Below, in pieces: positions 24,309 to 33,202 of a DNA stretch of 64,000 nucleotides. Made by a program: the position numbers and the translations under genes. Below the pieces are notes generated by a model. It was not told the origin of the DNA, searched no databases, and was given only the letters and a program-made list of their open reading frames with translations. How positions within the stretch are numbered: position 1 is the first letter of the stretch; every line of letters begins with the position of its first letter. The stretch covers positions 393,227 through 457,226 of the forward strand of contig NZ_CP101161.1 of assembly GCF_024298865.1 (NCBI RefSeq), written 5' to 3'. Origin of the DNA: Halorarius halobius (GTDB lineage: Archaea > Halobacteriota > Halobacteria > Halobacteriales > Haloarculaceae).

Positions 24309-24315
24309 CACCTCC
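24309..24315 (-). promoter_or_regulatory. Shine-Dalgarno GGAGGTG before the antiporter gene
   Basis: On the minus strand GGAGGTG lies five bases before the ATG at 24303. Most genes here look leaderless, so this stands out. A TATA-like GTTTAATG (about 24342-24349) is about 40 bases upstream, consistent with a short leader carrying the SD. The SD also settles the start codon of the antiporter. Confidence 0.7.
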
Positions 24316-24540
24316 ATCACGTCGTGGGTTGGGTCGGCCCCTACATTAAACGTCCGCACTCATATCGTGAGGTTTCAACGTCGATTACGTATTCCGAAGC
24401 AAAGTCGTTCGATTTGCCGGGGAGCATCGGCGACAGAGTGAAACAATCGTGCAGAATAGAGAGCCGGAGATATGGACACCGACGAACACGCGCGGGTTCG
24501 ATGGGCGAACGTGGGGCGAGTGACCGACGCGGCGCGGGCG

Positions 24541-25455
24541 CTACTCCGCCTCGCGATCGTCGAGGTAGCTCAGCACGCCGCGGGAGTTCATCGCGGCCTC
24601 CGCGGTCGCCTTCCGCTCGGTCCAGACGTCGTCCATCTCCGTAGCGGCGACGAAGTGGTCGACGACCGCGTCGTCGTCGCCGAGTTCCTCGCGTTTCGCT
24701 GCGACGGCCTCTACCCAGTCGGTGAGCGTCCCGACGTACTCCGAGAGCCGGTCGTCAGTCGGTGCGGGGCCGTAGTGGGTATACAACAGCGTCTCCGGGC
24801 CGATGGCTCGAAGCATGCGCACGTCCGCGAGACACTGCTCGAAGTCGAAGTTCGGCGGCGGTGTCGTCGGCTTCACCGCGTCGATGGCGGGCACGTAGAC
24901 GCCCGCGGCGTCGGCGACGTAGACGGCGTCGTCGGCCGGCGAGTGGAACACCGCGTGGTGGGGGGCGTGGCCGGGCGCGTCGTGGACGACCAGTTCCCTA
25001 TCCCCGAGGTCGATGCGGCTCCCGTCGCGGACCTGCCGAATCCGGCGGACGGGGACCGGCTCCGGCTCGACGTAGTACCTGAACTGGTCGCCGACGGCCC
25101 GCTTCGTTCCCTCCCAGAGCCGCGAGGGGTCGACGAGGTGCTTGGCGCCCCGCTCGTGACACACCACGTCGGCGTTCTCGCACTCGGCGGCGAGATAGCC
25201 CGCCCCGCCAGCGTGGTCGAGGTGGACGTGGGTCGGCACGATGTACGACAGTTCAGCAGGGGCGATGCCCAGTTCCTCGAGCGCCGCGAGCGTGTTCTCG
25301 TAGTTCGCCCCGATGCCGGTGTCGACGAGGGTGGGCTCCGGCGCGTCGACGACGTACACCGCGCCGAACTCAGCGGTGTCGTACATCCCGGTGTCGAGAT
25401 AGTAGGTGTCGGACACCGACCCGGTCGTCACGCCGTACACGTCGCCGATTGCCAT
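24541..25455 (-). CDS. MBL-fold metallo-hydrolase
   Basis: The 304-residue protein has the metal-binding THVHLDHAGG motif, a second His in GHAPHHAVF, the aspartate in YVADAAG and H in LYTHYGP, which is the full di-metal site. The class includes glyoxalase-II-like and lactonase-like enzymes. The C-terminal helical extension (about 210-304) is like that of quorum-lactonase/alkylsulfatase-type members. The substrate is unknown. The 237-base gap upstream (24304-24540) contains no other gene that I can support. Confidence 0.85.
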   Translation of the reverse strand: MAIGDVYGVTTGSVSDTYYLDTGMYDTAEFGAVYVVDAPEPTLVDTGIGANYENTLAALEELGIAPAELSYIVPTHVHLDHAGGAGYLAAECENADVVCHERGAKHLVDPSRLWEGTKRAVGDQFRYYVEPEPVPVRRIRQVRDGSRIDLGDRELVVHDAPGHAPHHAVFHSPADDAVYVADAAGVYVPAIDAVKPTTPPPNFDFEQCLADVRMLRAIGPETLLYTHYGPAPTDDRLSEYVGTLTDWVEAVAAKREELGDDDAVVDHFVAATEMDDVWTERKATAEAAMNSRGVLSYLDDREAE

Positions 25456-25562
25456 GTCCGGGTGTCGACACTCGGGCTACTAAAGTCGCTGGTCGGCGGC
25501 GGGTGGGAACCCGCGACACAGCACCGACACCCATTTGGCCCGAAGCGGAGAAAGGTCGACAA

Positions 25563-26942
25563 ATGCTGTCACGACAGTTCGTCCGCGAGAACCCGGAGGA
25601 GGTGCGTCGTGCCCTCGACACGAAGGGCGTCGACGTGGACCTCGACCGGGTGCTGGAGATCGACGCGGAGTGGCGCGACCTCAAATCGAAGGGCGACGAC
25701 CTCCGGCAGGAGCGCAACGAGGTCTCCTCGAAGATCGGTCAGCTGAAACAGGAGGGGAAGGAGGAGGAGGCCCAGGCGGCCATCGAGCGGTCGAGCGAGC
25801 TGAAAGAGCGGCTCGAGGAGATAGAGGAGCGGGCCGACGAACTGGAGGCACAACTGGAGGAGGCCCTGCTGGAGCTACCGAACGTTCCCCACGAGGACGC
25901 GCCCGTCGGCGACGACGAGTCGGACAACGTCGAGGTGGCCCGCGAGGGGTTCGACGACCTGCGCGAGTTGCCCGACCCGGTCGTCCCCCACTACGACCTC
26001 GGCGAGGAACTCGACATCCTCGACTTCGAGCGGGGCGCGAAGGTGTCGGGCGGCGGCTTCTACTTCGCGAAAGGCGCGGGCGCGCAACTGGAGCACGCGC
26101 TGGTGCAGTTCATGCTCGACCTCCACCGCGAGCAGGGGTACCGCGACGTGTTCCCCCCGATTCCGGTCAACTCGCGGTCGATGCGGGGCACCGGCCAGTT
26201 CCCGAAGTTCGTCGACGACGCCTACCGCGTCGGCGGCAAGAACGAGGAGCCGTACGACGACGACGACCTGTGGCTCCTCCCCACGGCTGAGGTGCCGGTG
26301 ACGAACCTCCACCGCGACGAGATACTGCTTGACGACGACCTGCCGCTGAAGTACCAGGCGTACTCGCCGAACTTCCGACGGGAAGCCGGCGAACACGGCA
26401 CCGAGACGCGCGGCATCGTCCGCGTCCACCAGTTTAACAAGGTGGAGATGGTGAACTTCGTCCGGCCCGAGGAGAGCTACGACCGGCTCGAAGGCCTTCG
26501 CGACGAGGCCGAGGAGGTGCTCCGGCGGCTGGGGCTCCCCTACCGCGTGCTGGAGATGTGCACCGGCGACATGGGGTTCACGCAGGCGAAGAAGTACGAC
26601 ATCGAGGTGTGGGCGCCCGGCGACGACATGGACGAGGGGCCCGAGGAGGGCGGCCGCTGGCTGGAGGTGTCGTCGGTGTCGAACTTCGAGGCGTTCCAGG
26701 CGCGTCGGGCGGGCATCCAGTACCGACCGGAGCGCCACGAGTCGGCGGAGTACCTCCACACGCTCAACGGGTCGGGAGTGGCCATCCCGCGCGTGCTGGT
26801 CGCGCTCCTCGAGTACTACCAGAACGACGACGGGACGGTCGAAGTGCCCGAGCCGCTCCAGCCGTACATGGGCGGGACGGCGGTCATCGAGGGCCACGAA
26901 CCCGTCGGCGAGTCGGCGGTCGGCGCCGGCCGGAAGGATTAG
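25563..26942 (+). CDS. serS: Seryl-tRNA synthetase
   Basis: The 459-residue class II synthetase attaches serine to tRNA-Ser. It has the N-terminal antiparallel coiled-coil arm (about 30-100, KLKQEGKEEEAQ-like heptads), then the catalytic core with motif 2 (FRREAGEHGTETRGIVRVHQF) split here as FRREAGEHGTET and RGIVRVHQF, and motif 3 GSGVAIPRVL. The type is the common SerRS, not the rare methanogen form. The ATG at 25563 matches the family start MLSRQFVRENPEEV. It overlaps by four bases the NTF2-like gene on the other strand. Confidence 0.97.
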   Translation: MLSRQFVRENPEEVRRALDTKGVDVDLDRVLEIDAEWRDLKSKGDDLRQERNEVSSKIGQLKQEGKEEEAQAAIERSSELKERLEEIEERADELEAQLEEALLELPNVPHEDAPVGDDESDNVEVAREGFDDLRELPDPVVPHYDLGEELDILDFERGAKVSGGGFYFAKGAGAQLEHALVQFMLDLHREQGYRDVFPPIPVNSRSMRGTGQFPKFVDDAYRVGGKNEEPYDDDDLWLLPTAEVPVTNLHRDEILLDDDLPLKYQAYSPNFRREAGEHGTETRGIVRVHQFNKVEMVNFVRPEESYDRLEGLRDEAEEVLRRLGLPYRVLEMCTGDMGFTQAKKYDIEVWAPGDDMDEGPEEGGRWLEVSSVSNFEAFQARRAGIQYRPERHESAEYLHTLNGSGVAIPRVLVALLEYYQNDDGTVEVPEPLQPYMGGTAVIEGHEPVGESAVGAGRKD

Positions 26943-27265
26943 TCGGTGTAGGTCCGAATCCTCCGTATCCGGTCGCCGTCGAACTCGAACGTGTCGACGA
27001 ATCCGAACATCGGGTCGCCGTCGGCGGCGACGAGCCGCCCCTCTACGGCCACGCGCTCGGCCGCGACGTACAGTTCCTCGAGTACGTGGTCCGTGTCGGT
27101 GCGCGGCCGGTCCTCCCGCATGAACGCGACGAACGCGTCCGCGCCGTCGATGACGCGGTCCGGGCGGTCGTGGACGAACTCGTCGGCGAGCAGGCCGCGC
27201 AGGCGGTCGTACTCGCCGCTGTCGATGGCGTCGTAGTAGTCGCGCGCGGCGGCCGCGGGGTCCAT
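26939..27265 (-). CDS. SnoaL/NTF2-like fold protein
   Basis: The 108-residue protein [20 protein letters not shown]...[11 protein letters not shown] has the cone-shaped NTF2-like fold pattern: an N-terminal helix pair, a [16 protein letters not shown] segment and later strands ending [14 protein letters not shown]. Such proteins are polyketide cyclases, steroid isomerases or ligand-binding proteins. The start was chosen at the ATG at 27265, where the family pattern begins. The precise role is unknown. Confidence 0.8.
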   Translation of the reverse strand: MDPAAAARDYYDAIDSGEYDRLRGLLADEFVHDRPDRVIDGADAFVAFMREDRPRTDTDHVLEELYVAAERVAVEGRLVAADGDPMFGFVDTFEFDGDRIRRIRTYTD

Positions 27266-27338
27266 GCCGGGACGACGGCGGGGTTCGACAAGAAACCGGT
27301 GGCGAGCCGTTTTTCTTCCCTCCCGGGCTACTCCGGCC

Positions 27339-27833
27339 GTGGACCTCCACGTCCGGTACGAGGGCGACGACGACCCCGAGAAATGCACGGCCCGGAAACT
27401 GGCCCGGTTCGACCTCGCGGAGTTGCACCGGTCGCCGCGGTCCGTGCCGCCGGGGGTCGTGCTCGACCCGTACGCGGAGCGGGCGCTGTCGCCCGCCGAC
27501 GCCGACGAGGACGTACTCGTCGCGCTCGACTGCTCGTGGGAAACCGCCGAGGAGGAGGCGTTCAAACTCGACGGACCACACCGCGCACTCCCGTTTCTGG
27601 TCGCTGGCAACCCAGTCAGCTACGGGACGCCGTTCCGTCTCAACACCGTCGAGGCGTTCGCCGCCGGCTGTTACATCCTCGGCCACGAGGAGCAGGCGGA
27701 GCGACTCATGTCGAAGTTCCGGTGGGGCCACACGTTCCTCGAACTCAATGCCGAGCCGCTGGAGCGATATGCGAACTGTGCGGACTCGACGGAAGTCGTA
27801 GCCGTACAGGAGGAGTACGTCGACCCCGAGTAG
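27339..27833 (+). CDS. Tsr3-like rRNA aminocarboxypropyltransferase (DUF367)
   Basis: The 164-residue protein [16 protein letters not shown]...[14 protein letters not shown] matches the Tsr3 family, which transfers the acp group from S-adenosylmethionine to a hypermodified pseudouridine of small-subunit rRNA. Signature segments are [30 protein letters not shown] and [12 protein letters not shown]. The start is a GTG at 27339; upstream residues are basic and not conserved. A T-rich stretch (ccgtttttcttccc) precedes it at promoter distance, which indicates a leaderless GTG message. Confidence 0.9.
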   Translation: MDLHVRYEGDDDPEKCTARKLARFDLAELHRSPRSVPPGVVLDPYAERALSPADADEDVLVALDCSWETAEEEAFKLDGPHRALPFLVAGNPVSYGTPFRLNTVEAFAAGCYILGHEEQAERLMSKFRWGHTFLELNAEPLERYANCADSTEVVAVQEEYVDPE

Positions 27834-28853
27834 CTACCGGCGGCCGAACCCGACCGGCGGGTCGAGCGGGCTCGTCGGCAACGACGGCGAGAGGTCGGGG
27901 TCGTTGTAGCCGCCCGGCGCCACGTCGTTGGGGCCGTCGGGGTAGAACAGCGCGGCGAGCGCCTGTATCTGCTCGCGGCCGACGCCGAGTTCGAACTGAC
28001 CGCCGCCGTACAGCGACACGTCCCGCGTGCGAGCGTAGTCGATGGTGTCGAACAGGGATTCGACGGTGCCGAACCGCGAGGGCTTGATGTTGAGCCAGTT
28101 CGGTTCCCACGGGAGCGCCTGCACCGAGGGGACGCCCGTGATGGGGTAGTCCCACGCCAGCCGGTCGGTCTCGGGCTCCAGCACCGGCGTCGTCTCCTCG
28201 GTGACGCCGGGGTCCTCGATGACCGCCTCGGGGAACGCCGACAGCACCCGCTCGTAGAACTCGGGGTCCGGCTCCGTGTCCACCTCCGTTCCCTCGTAGA
28301 GCCCTTTCAAATCGAGCGTGCGGACCCGCCCGGTGTCGGCGAGCCGTTCCAGCAGGTCGTCGCTCCACTCCGGGGTGGGGTCGAGTTTGAACTCGGCGTC
28401 CGGATTGACGGCGAACACCGCCTCGATGCGGTCGAACCCGTCGAGGCGGGTGGAGACGACGAACCGGACCGGCTCCGGCTCGCGGTCCAGCGCCTCCCCG
28501 AGCGTCATCCCCGCCTGCTTCAGCGCCAGGTCGAGCGCGGCGCTCTCGAAGGCCCACCGGCGCATCGCCGGCGCGTGGTGCTGGCTCGGCTCCTCGGGCC
28601 AGAGGTCGCCCCGCTCCAGCGCGGCAGAGAACCCGTCGAACTCGTAGGTGCCCGCGAGGTCCGGGCGCGGGTACGGGTCGTGGTCGTCGGCCTCGTAGCA
28701 GACGTCCTCGCCGCGGCCGACGTGGCCGTCGCCACCGAGTTCCACCGTCGTCGTGACGCGGGTGAAACCGCTGGAGGTGTCCCGCTCGCGCCGCTGGAGC
28801 GTGAGCGACTCCACTGCGACGGGCAGGTCCGCAATCAGGTCGTAGTGGCGCAT
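27834..28853 (-). CDS. Enolase-superfamily protein (mandelate racemase/MLE-like)
   Basis: The 339-residue protein shows superfamily features in the barrel: K156 and D158 (EFKLDP), D181 and K183 (TLDLKG), E213 and D214 (VIEDPG), D235 (WDYPITG) and K257 (NIKPSR), and ends near GGGQFELG. The placement of three acidic metal ligands and two lysines fits muconate-lactonising or o-succinylbenzoate-synthase-like enzymes, but the fold is diverged and the substrate unknown. It abuts the Tsr3 gene end-to-end with no spacing. Confidence 0.82.
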   Translation of the reverse strand: MRHYDLIADLPVAVESLTLQRRERDTSSGFTRVTTTVELGGDGHVGRGEDVCYEADDHDPYPRPDLAGTYEFDGFSAALERGDLWPEEPSQHHAPAMRRWAFESAALDLALKQAGMTLGEALDREPEPVRFVVSTRLDGFDRIEAVFAVNPDAEFKLDPTPEWSDDLLERLADTGRVRTLDLKGLYEGTEVDTEPDPEFYERVLSAFPEAVIEDPGVTEETTPVLEPETDRLAWDYPITGVPSVQALPWEPNWLNIKPSRFGTVESLFDTIDYARTRDVSLYGGGQFELGVGREQIQALAALFYPDGPNDVAPGGYNDPDLSPSLPTSPLDPPVGFGRR

Positions 28854-28935
28854 ACCGAGACGAGGGCGTCCATCCCCATAAACCGCCGCGAGACGACTCG
28901 GAAAGGTTTAACCGCGGCCTGACGGTAGCGTGGGT

Positions 28936-29085
28936 ATGGCCAACTTCGAGGAAGCGGAGGCACGAACGCTCGAGAAGATGATCTGCATGCGATGTAACGC
29001 GCGCAACGCGAAGCGTGCCGAGCGGTGCCGGAAATGCGGCTACGCGAAGCTCCGGCCGAAGGCGAAGGAACGGCGGGCGGCCTGA
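28936..29085 (+). CDS. rpl40e: 50S ribosomal protein L40e
   Basis: The 49-residue protein [20 protein letters not shown] continues [20 protein letters not shown]. The four cysteines (C17, C20, C31, C34) bind zinc, and the tail is basic, which is unusual for this acidic proteome and typical of ribosomal proteins. A TATA (ggtttaacc, about 28908-28916) sits just over 20 bases before the ATG. It lacks the ubiquitin fusion of eukaryotes. Confidence 0.96.
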   Translation: MANFEEAEARTLEKMICMRCNARNAKRAERCRKCGYAKLRPKAKERRAA

Positions 29086-29199
29086 TCGTAGCCGGACCCG
29101 CAGTTCGGTGGCCCCGCGGAGCCGCGTGGCCGAACGGGGTACCGACGTTCTCCCGCAACTCCCGTCACCAGCCGTAGCCGAACGTTTTTATCGGGGAAC

Positions 29200-29297
29200 G
29201 CGGCCATCCGCCGCGTGACCTGAGCGTCGTCCGCGGCGGTCACGGCGGGAGTGCGGTCCGCCGCCGCGGACCACTCGATGGACCGCCTGCTCGCTAT
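29200..29297 (+). ncRNA. Candidate structured RNA, copy A (hairpin plus H-type pseudoknot)
   Basis: This copy has a 5' hairpin GCGG-ccat-CCGC (29200-29211), then GTGACCTGAGCGTC, an 11-bp stem (29229-29239 with 29261-29271) and a 21-base loop. Loop bases 29253-29259 pair with 29280-29286 (GCGGTCC/GGACCGC). A good plus-strand TATA (tttttat, 29185-29191) would place transcription start near 29214, at the conserved GTGAC, but then the 5' hairpin would not be transcribed. The element ends over the stop codon of the MBL gene on the other strand. A bifunctional or DNA-level role cannot be excluded. Confidence 0.68.
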
Positions 29298-29905
29298 TCG
29301 TCGGGGTACTTCGGCTCCCGCTTCTCCGCGCGCGAGAGTGCCGTCTCGACCACGTCGCGCACGTCGCCGTGGAACGCGTCGCCGTGGCCCGCGTACATCT
29401 GCTCGACCGACTCGGGGAGCCGGTCGAGTAGCGTGCGGATGGACTCGATTAGCCGCTCGCGCGATTGGCCGGGCTGGTCGGTCCGGCCGAAGCTCCCGTA
29501 GTCGAACGCGCCGTCGTCGTGGACGACCACGTCGCCCGAGAACAGCGTCGTCTCCGAGCACAGCGAGACGTGGTCGGCGGCGTGACCCGGGGTGTAGACC
29601 ACCTCGAACGTCTCGTCGCCCATCTCGACGCTGTCGCCGTCGTCGATGGCGTGGGTCCGAAGCTCGTGGTCCGCGTAGGCGTACACGTCGGGGTCGAATC
29701 GCTCGACGACCGCATCGAGGGCGTTCGCGTGGTCCCAGTGCTGGTGGGTGAGCACGACCGCATCGAGGCTGTCGGTGTGAGCGGCCACCTCCTCGACCAC
29801 CTCGGCGTGGCCGCTGGTGTCGACGAGCGTCGGCCGTGTGCCGAGCACGAGAAAGGCGTTGCCCGCGAACGTGTCGGTGTCGGGCGTGACGTCGAGTACG
29901 TCCAT
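29294..29905 (-). CDS. MBL-fold metallo-hydrolase (glyoxalase II-like)
   Basis: The 203-residue protein has the metal-binding motif THQHWDHANA, later H in YTPGHAADH, D in FSGDVVVHDD and H in GHGDAFHG. It is close in layout to glyoxalase II-like hydrolases. The ATG at 29905 was chosen because the frame upstream is open but unlike the family. Its stop codon lies inside the structured element at 29200-29297. The substrate is unknown. Confidence 0.87.
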   Translation of the reverse strand: MDVLDVTPDTDTFAGNAFLVLGTRPTLVDTSGHAEVVEEVAAHTDSLDAVVLTHQHWDHANALDAVVERFDPDVYAYADHELRTHAIDDGDSVEMGDETFEVVYTPGHAADHVSLCSETTLFSGDVVVHDDGAFDYGSFGRTDQPGQSRERLIESIRTLLDRLPESVEQMYAGHGDAFHGDVRDVVETALSRAEKREPKYPDE

Positions 29906-29989
29906 ACTCCGAGGAGTCGTGCCGGCCGCTTGAGGCTGGCGGGCGCGGCAAGGCATTTTTCCGTCAGGGTCGTTAATGTCCAACCGACC

Positions 29990-30175
29990 ATGGGCTTCGG
30001 GAGCTACGACGAGTCCGAACAGGAGAACCAGGAGTACGACACCGACTACGACGACGACGAGGCCGTCAACACGTCCGACCACGACCACCGCGGTGAAGTC
30101 TCCTTCGAGTTCGACGAAACCTCCTCGGACGAACTGCTCGACAAGTTCCAGGACATCAAGGACGACGAGGAGTGA
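29990..30175 (+). CDS. DUF5786-family haloarchaeal protein
   Basis: The 61-residue, extremely acidic protein MGFGSYDESEQENQEYDTDY ends SDELLDKFQDIKDDEE, a pattern I recognise as DUF5786. It is mostly disordered with one C-terminal helix. Its end overlaps the following DUF99 gene by four bases (GTGA), so the two are translated together. A TATA-like ttaatg (about 29973) precedes it. The function is unknown. Confidence 0.8.
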   Translation: MGFGSYDESEQENQEYDTDYDDDEAVNTSDHDHRGEVSFEFDETSSDELLDKFQDIKDDEE

Positions 30176-30729
30176 AATCCGGGGCCCGGACGCTCGGCGT
30201 CGCCGAGTCCTACCGGGGTGACACCAGCACGCTGGCCGGCGCGGTCGTCCGCGCGGACCGCGCGGTCGAGGCGTTCGCGTTCTCGACGTGTACTGTCGGC
30301 GGTAGCGACGCGACCGACGCCGTCGCCGACATCGTCGCCGAACTCGACCGCCCGGACGTCCAGCGGTTGCTCGTCGCGGGCATCGCACCCGCGTGGTACA
30401 ACCTCCTCGACCTGCACCGTCTCCACGAAGCGACCGACCGGGCCGTCGTCTCGGTGTCGTTCGAGGCGAGTCCCGGGCTGGAGCCGGCGTTGCGCCGCGA
30501 GTTCGACGGCGAGGCGCTCGACTGCCGACTCGACATCTACGGTCGCCAGCCGCCGCGCCGCGAGGTGACCGTCAACGGCGAACAGGTGTGGGTCCGCACC
30601 GTCGGGCTCGACGACGAGGAAGCCGCCGACGTCGTTCGGGCGTTCACGCCCGAGGGCGGCCGGCCGGAGCCGCTCCGCGTGGCTCGGCTGGCCGCGCGCG
30701 CGGCCGACCACTTCCGGGCGGATTCTTAG
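30172..30729 (+). CDS. DUF99-family protein (endonuclease-like, UPF0215)
   Basis: The 185-residue protein MKSGARTLGVAESYRG begins at a GTG that overlaps the preceding stop. DUF99 proteins have an RNase H-like fold related to endonuclease V, and the family is seen beside archaeal repair genes. The aspartates are partly conserved here (LLVAGIAPAWYN, LDLHRLHEAT). It lies in front of a uracil-DNA glycosylase, consistent with a role in handling deaminated DNA, but activity is not shown for haloarchaeal members. Confidence 0.82.
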   Translation: MKSGARTLGVAESYRGDTSTLAGAVVRADRAVEAFAFSTCTVGGSDATDAVADIVAELDRPDVQRLLVAGIAPAWYNLLDLHRLHEATDRAVVSVSFEASPGLEPALRREFDGEALDCRLDIYGRQPPRREVTVNGEQVWVRTVGLDDEEAADVVRAFTPEGGRPEPLRVARLAARAADHFRADS

Positions 30730-30752
30730 CCCTCCGGCGCCTCACGACGAGC

Positions 30753-31346
30753 ATGCCGATGGAGGGACTGGAGGTGACGGCGTGTGAGCGCTGCCCCGAC
30801 CTCTGTGAGTCGCGGTCGCGTATCGTCAACGGCGTCGGCCCCGCGGACGCCGACCTGGTGTTCGTCGGGGAGGCACCCGGAGCCAACGAGGACGAGCAGG
30901 GCGAGCCGTTCGTCGGCCGCTCCGGCACGGTGCTCGACGACGCGCTCCGCGACGTGGGGCTGGCGCGAGCGGACGTCCGCATCACCAACTGCGTGCGGTG
31001 TCGACCGCCGGAGAACCGCGACCCGACGAACGCGGAACTCGACAACTGCCGCGAGTATCTCGAGACGGAGCTACGACGACTCGACCCCGAACTCGTGGTC
31101 ACACTCGGTAAGGTGCCCTCCGAGCACCTGCTCGACCGGTCGGTCGCGGTAACGTCGGAAGCCGGCGAGGTGTTCGACGCCCGCGTCGGCGACGCGACGT
31201 ACCGACTGCTCGTCTGCGTCCATCCGGCGGCGACGCTGTACGACCGGAGTCAGGAGGAGACGTTCACCGACGCCATCGAGGCGGCCGCCGAGTTAGCGGG
31301 CGTCGGCGACGCCGACGGTGGACAGTCGCGACTCGGCGACTACTAG
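30753..31346 (+). CDS. Uracil-DNA glycosylase (family 4-like, iron-sulfur)
   Basis: The 197-residue protein has the FeS cysteines C11, C14 and C18 (CERCPDLC) plus a later NCVRCRPPENRDPTN cysteine, the active-site loop GEAPGANEDEQGEPF and the leucine-loop VHPAATLYD. Family 4 enzymes remove uracil from DNA. This is valuable in a high-GC organism, where cytosine deamination is frequent. It follows DUF5786/DUF99 by 23 bases and converges with phnE with a four-base overlap. Confidence 0.92.
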   Translation: MPMEGLEVTACERCPDLCESRSRIVNGVGPADADLVFVGEAPGANEDEQGEPFVGRSGTVLDDALRDVGLARADVRITNCVRCRPPENRDPTNAELDNCREYLETELRRLDPELVVTLGKVPSEHLLDRSVAVTSEAGEVFDARVGDATYRLLVCVHPAATLYDRSQEETFTDAIEAAAELAGVGDADGGQSRLGDY

Positions 31347-32362
31347 TTCGTCTGGTCGCCGTAGCCGAGCCACTTCTTCGGGCTCCCGAGGTCACGCAGG
31401 CCCTCGATGAACCCCTTCCCCTCGTGTTCGCCCGGCCGGAGCCGGGCCCGCAGACGGGAGGACGTGAGTTCGACGGTCAGCACGATGAACACGACCATGA
31501 TGAGCCCGGCGACCGCCTCGTCGAAGCGGAGCAGACTGATGCGGCCGTTGATGTACTGCCCGATACCGCCCGCGCCGACGACGCCCAGCGAGATGGCGAT
31601 GCGGGTGTTGATTTCGAGGATGTACAGCGTCCACGCGACGAAGGAACTGGACACCTGCGAGAGCATGCCGAAGGAGATGACCTGCGGCCAGTTCGCGCCG
31701 GTGGACTTGATGGCCTCGATGGGCCCTTCGTCTATCTCCTCGAGTTCGTCGGTGAACAGACGGCCGAGGTTGCCGACGGTGTCGGTGGCGATGGCGAGCA
31801 TCGCGCCGATGGGCGAGATGCTGGCAAGCGGGATGTAGATGAGCACCCACACCAGCGCCGGCACCGCGCGGATGGTCGACATCGTCCCGCGGAAGATGAA
31901 GTTGAACGGGAACGGCGTCACGCGCTCGGAGCCGAGCACGCCGAACAGCAGCGCGAGCGGGAATCCGAGCACCGTCCCGGTGAACCCGATGACGACCGTG
32001 AGGATGGCCCCCGACACGAGCAGGCCGCTCGAGCCCGTCTGGGCCGTCTCGATGAACGTCAACGGGTGAGCGAACGACTGGAACAGCCCGTCGAGCCCCG
32101 TGACTTCGTTCTCCTGAGAGTAGACGGTGAAGTCGACGAAGTTCGGGTTGAGGAAGTCGCGGATGCTGTCGATGAACGTCGGCATCTGCCGACCCAGGTC
32201 CGCGAGCAGTTGGCTCACCGAACTCCCGGCCAGATAGCCGATGCCGAAGTACGTCGTGACGCCGACGGTGGCGAGCAGCGTGAGCGCAGCGATTCGCCGG
32301 ATGGCCGTCCGGCGCTCGATCCGGTCGAGCGTCTGCTGGACACGGCCGGTGTCGTCACTCAT
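31343..32362 (-). CDS. phnE: Phosphonate/phosphate ABC transporter permease PhnE
   Basis: The 339-residue protein has six or more membrane helices, an EAA-like loop (STGANWPQVISFGMLSQ) and the C-terminal pattern GVVGAGGIGQYINGR characteristic of PhnE permeases. It passes phosphonate, phosphate or phosphite across the membrane with PhnC and PhnD. Its start overlaps the end of phnC by eight bases, which implies coupled translation. A long N-terminal periplasmic loop (about 60-110) is a minor feature. Confidence 0.92.
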   Translation of the reverse strand: MSDDTGRVQQTLDRIERRTAIRRIAALTLLATVGVTTYFGIGYLAGSSVSQLLADLGRQMPTFIDSIRDFLNPNFVDFTVYSQENEVTGLDGLFQSFAHPLTFIETAQTGSSGLLVSGAILTVVIGFTGTVLGFPLALLFGVLGSERVTPFPFNFIFRGTMSTIRAVPALVWVLIYIPLASISPIGAMLAIATDTVGNLGRLFTDELEEIDEGPIEAIKSTGANWPQVISFGMLSQVSSSFVAWTLYILEINTRIAISLGVVGAGGIGQYINGRISLLRFDEAVAGLIMVVFIVLTVELTSSRLRARLRPGEHEGKGFIEGLRDLGSPKKWLGYGDQTN

Positions 32363-33167
32363 CCGCCTGCACCTCCGCGGCGTCCCCGGCGGTCGCGTCG
32401 GGACCAGTGGGGCCGGCCTCGTCGTCCTCGTCGGCGTACGCGCCGGCGGTGTCCTCGCCGTAGTAGAGGTCGTCGACGACCTCCATCGACAGTTCCTCGC
32501 GGGTGCCGTCGAACATGACCTCGCCGTCGCGGATTCCGATGAACCGGTCGCCGAACTCGCGGGCGACGTTCACCTGGTGGAGCGACGCGACCGTGGTGAG
32601 GTTCCGCTCGTCGGCGGCTTGCTTCATGTACCCCATCACGTCGCGGGCCGCCTTCGGGTCGAGACTGGAGACGGGTTCGTCCGCGAGCAGGAGCTGGGGG
32701 TCCTGCACCAGCGCGCGGGCGATGCCGACGCGCTGTTTCTGCCCGCCGGACATCGAGCCGGCGCGCTGTTCGGCCTCGTCCAGCAGGCCGACCGTGTCGA
32801 GGGCCCGGAGCGCCGACTCCTTGTCGGGTTGGTAGTACGCCGTGAGGATACTCCGAATCCAGCCGGCCCGCGACAGCGCGCCGGTGAGCGCGTTCCGGTA
32901 CGCTGACATCGACTCGATGAGGTAGTGCATCTGGAACACCATCCCGACGTCCGAGCCCGCGCCGGGGCGGTGGCCGTTGATGCTGACCTCCCCGGAGGTG
33001 GGCGTCGTGAGTCCGTTGAGCACGCGCAGAAGCGTCGACTTGCCCGCCCCCGAAGGGCCGAGGATGACGACGAACTCCCCTTGGTCGATGTCGAAGGAGA
33101 CGCCGTCGAGTGCCACGGTGTCGCCACCGTAGACTTTCCGTACGTCCGAAAGTGAGACGACCGGCAT
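32355..33167 (-). CDS. phnC: Phosphonate/phosphate ABC transporter ATP-binding protein PhnC
   Basis: The 270-residue ATPase has Walker A GPSGAGKST, signature SMSGGQKQRVGIARAL, Walker B LLADEPVSSL and the switch histidine in ASLHQVNVA. The C-terminal 40 residues are acidic linker-like sequence (YADEDDEAGPTG). It starts 84 bases after the phnD stop, across a hairpin, and overlaps phnE. The organisation phnD-phnC-phnE is standard for this transporter family. Confidence 0.93.
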   Translation of the reverse strand: MPVVSLSDVRKVYGGDTVALDGVSFDIDQGEFVVILGPSGAGKSTLLRVLNGLTTPTSGEVSINGHRPGAGSDVGMVFQMHYLIESMSAYRNALTGALSRAGWIRSILTAYYQPDKESALRALDTVGLLDEAEQRAGSMSGGQKQRVGIARALVQDPQLLLADEPVSSLDPKAARDVMGYMKQAADERNLTTVASLHQVNVAREFGDRFIGIRDGEVMFDGTREELSMEVVDDLYYGEDTAGAYADEDDEAGPTGPDATAGDAAEVQADE

Positions 33168-33202
33168 GTGTCAGCAAAAATTGCGCACGCCGTCTTTAGC
33201 TT

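Noticed and set aside
29200..29297. H/ACA, C/D box or tRNA interpretation of the structured element
   Set aside because: There is no ACA near the 3' end, no paired C and D boxes in the required positions and no cloverleaf; the pseudoknot and conserved loop fit none of these.
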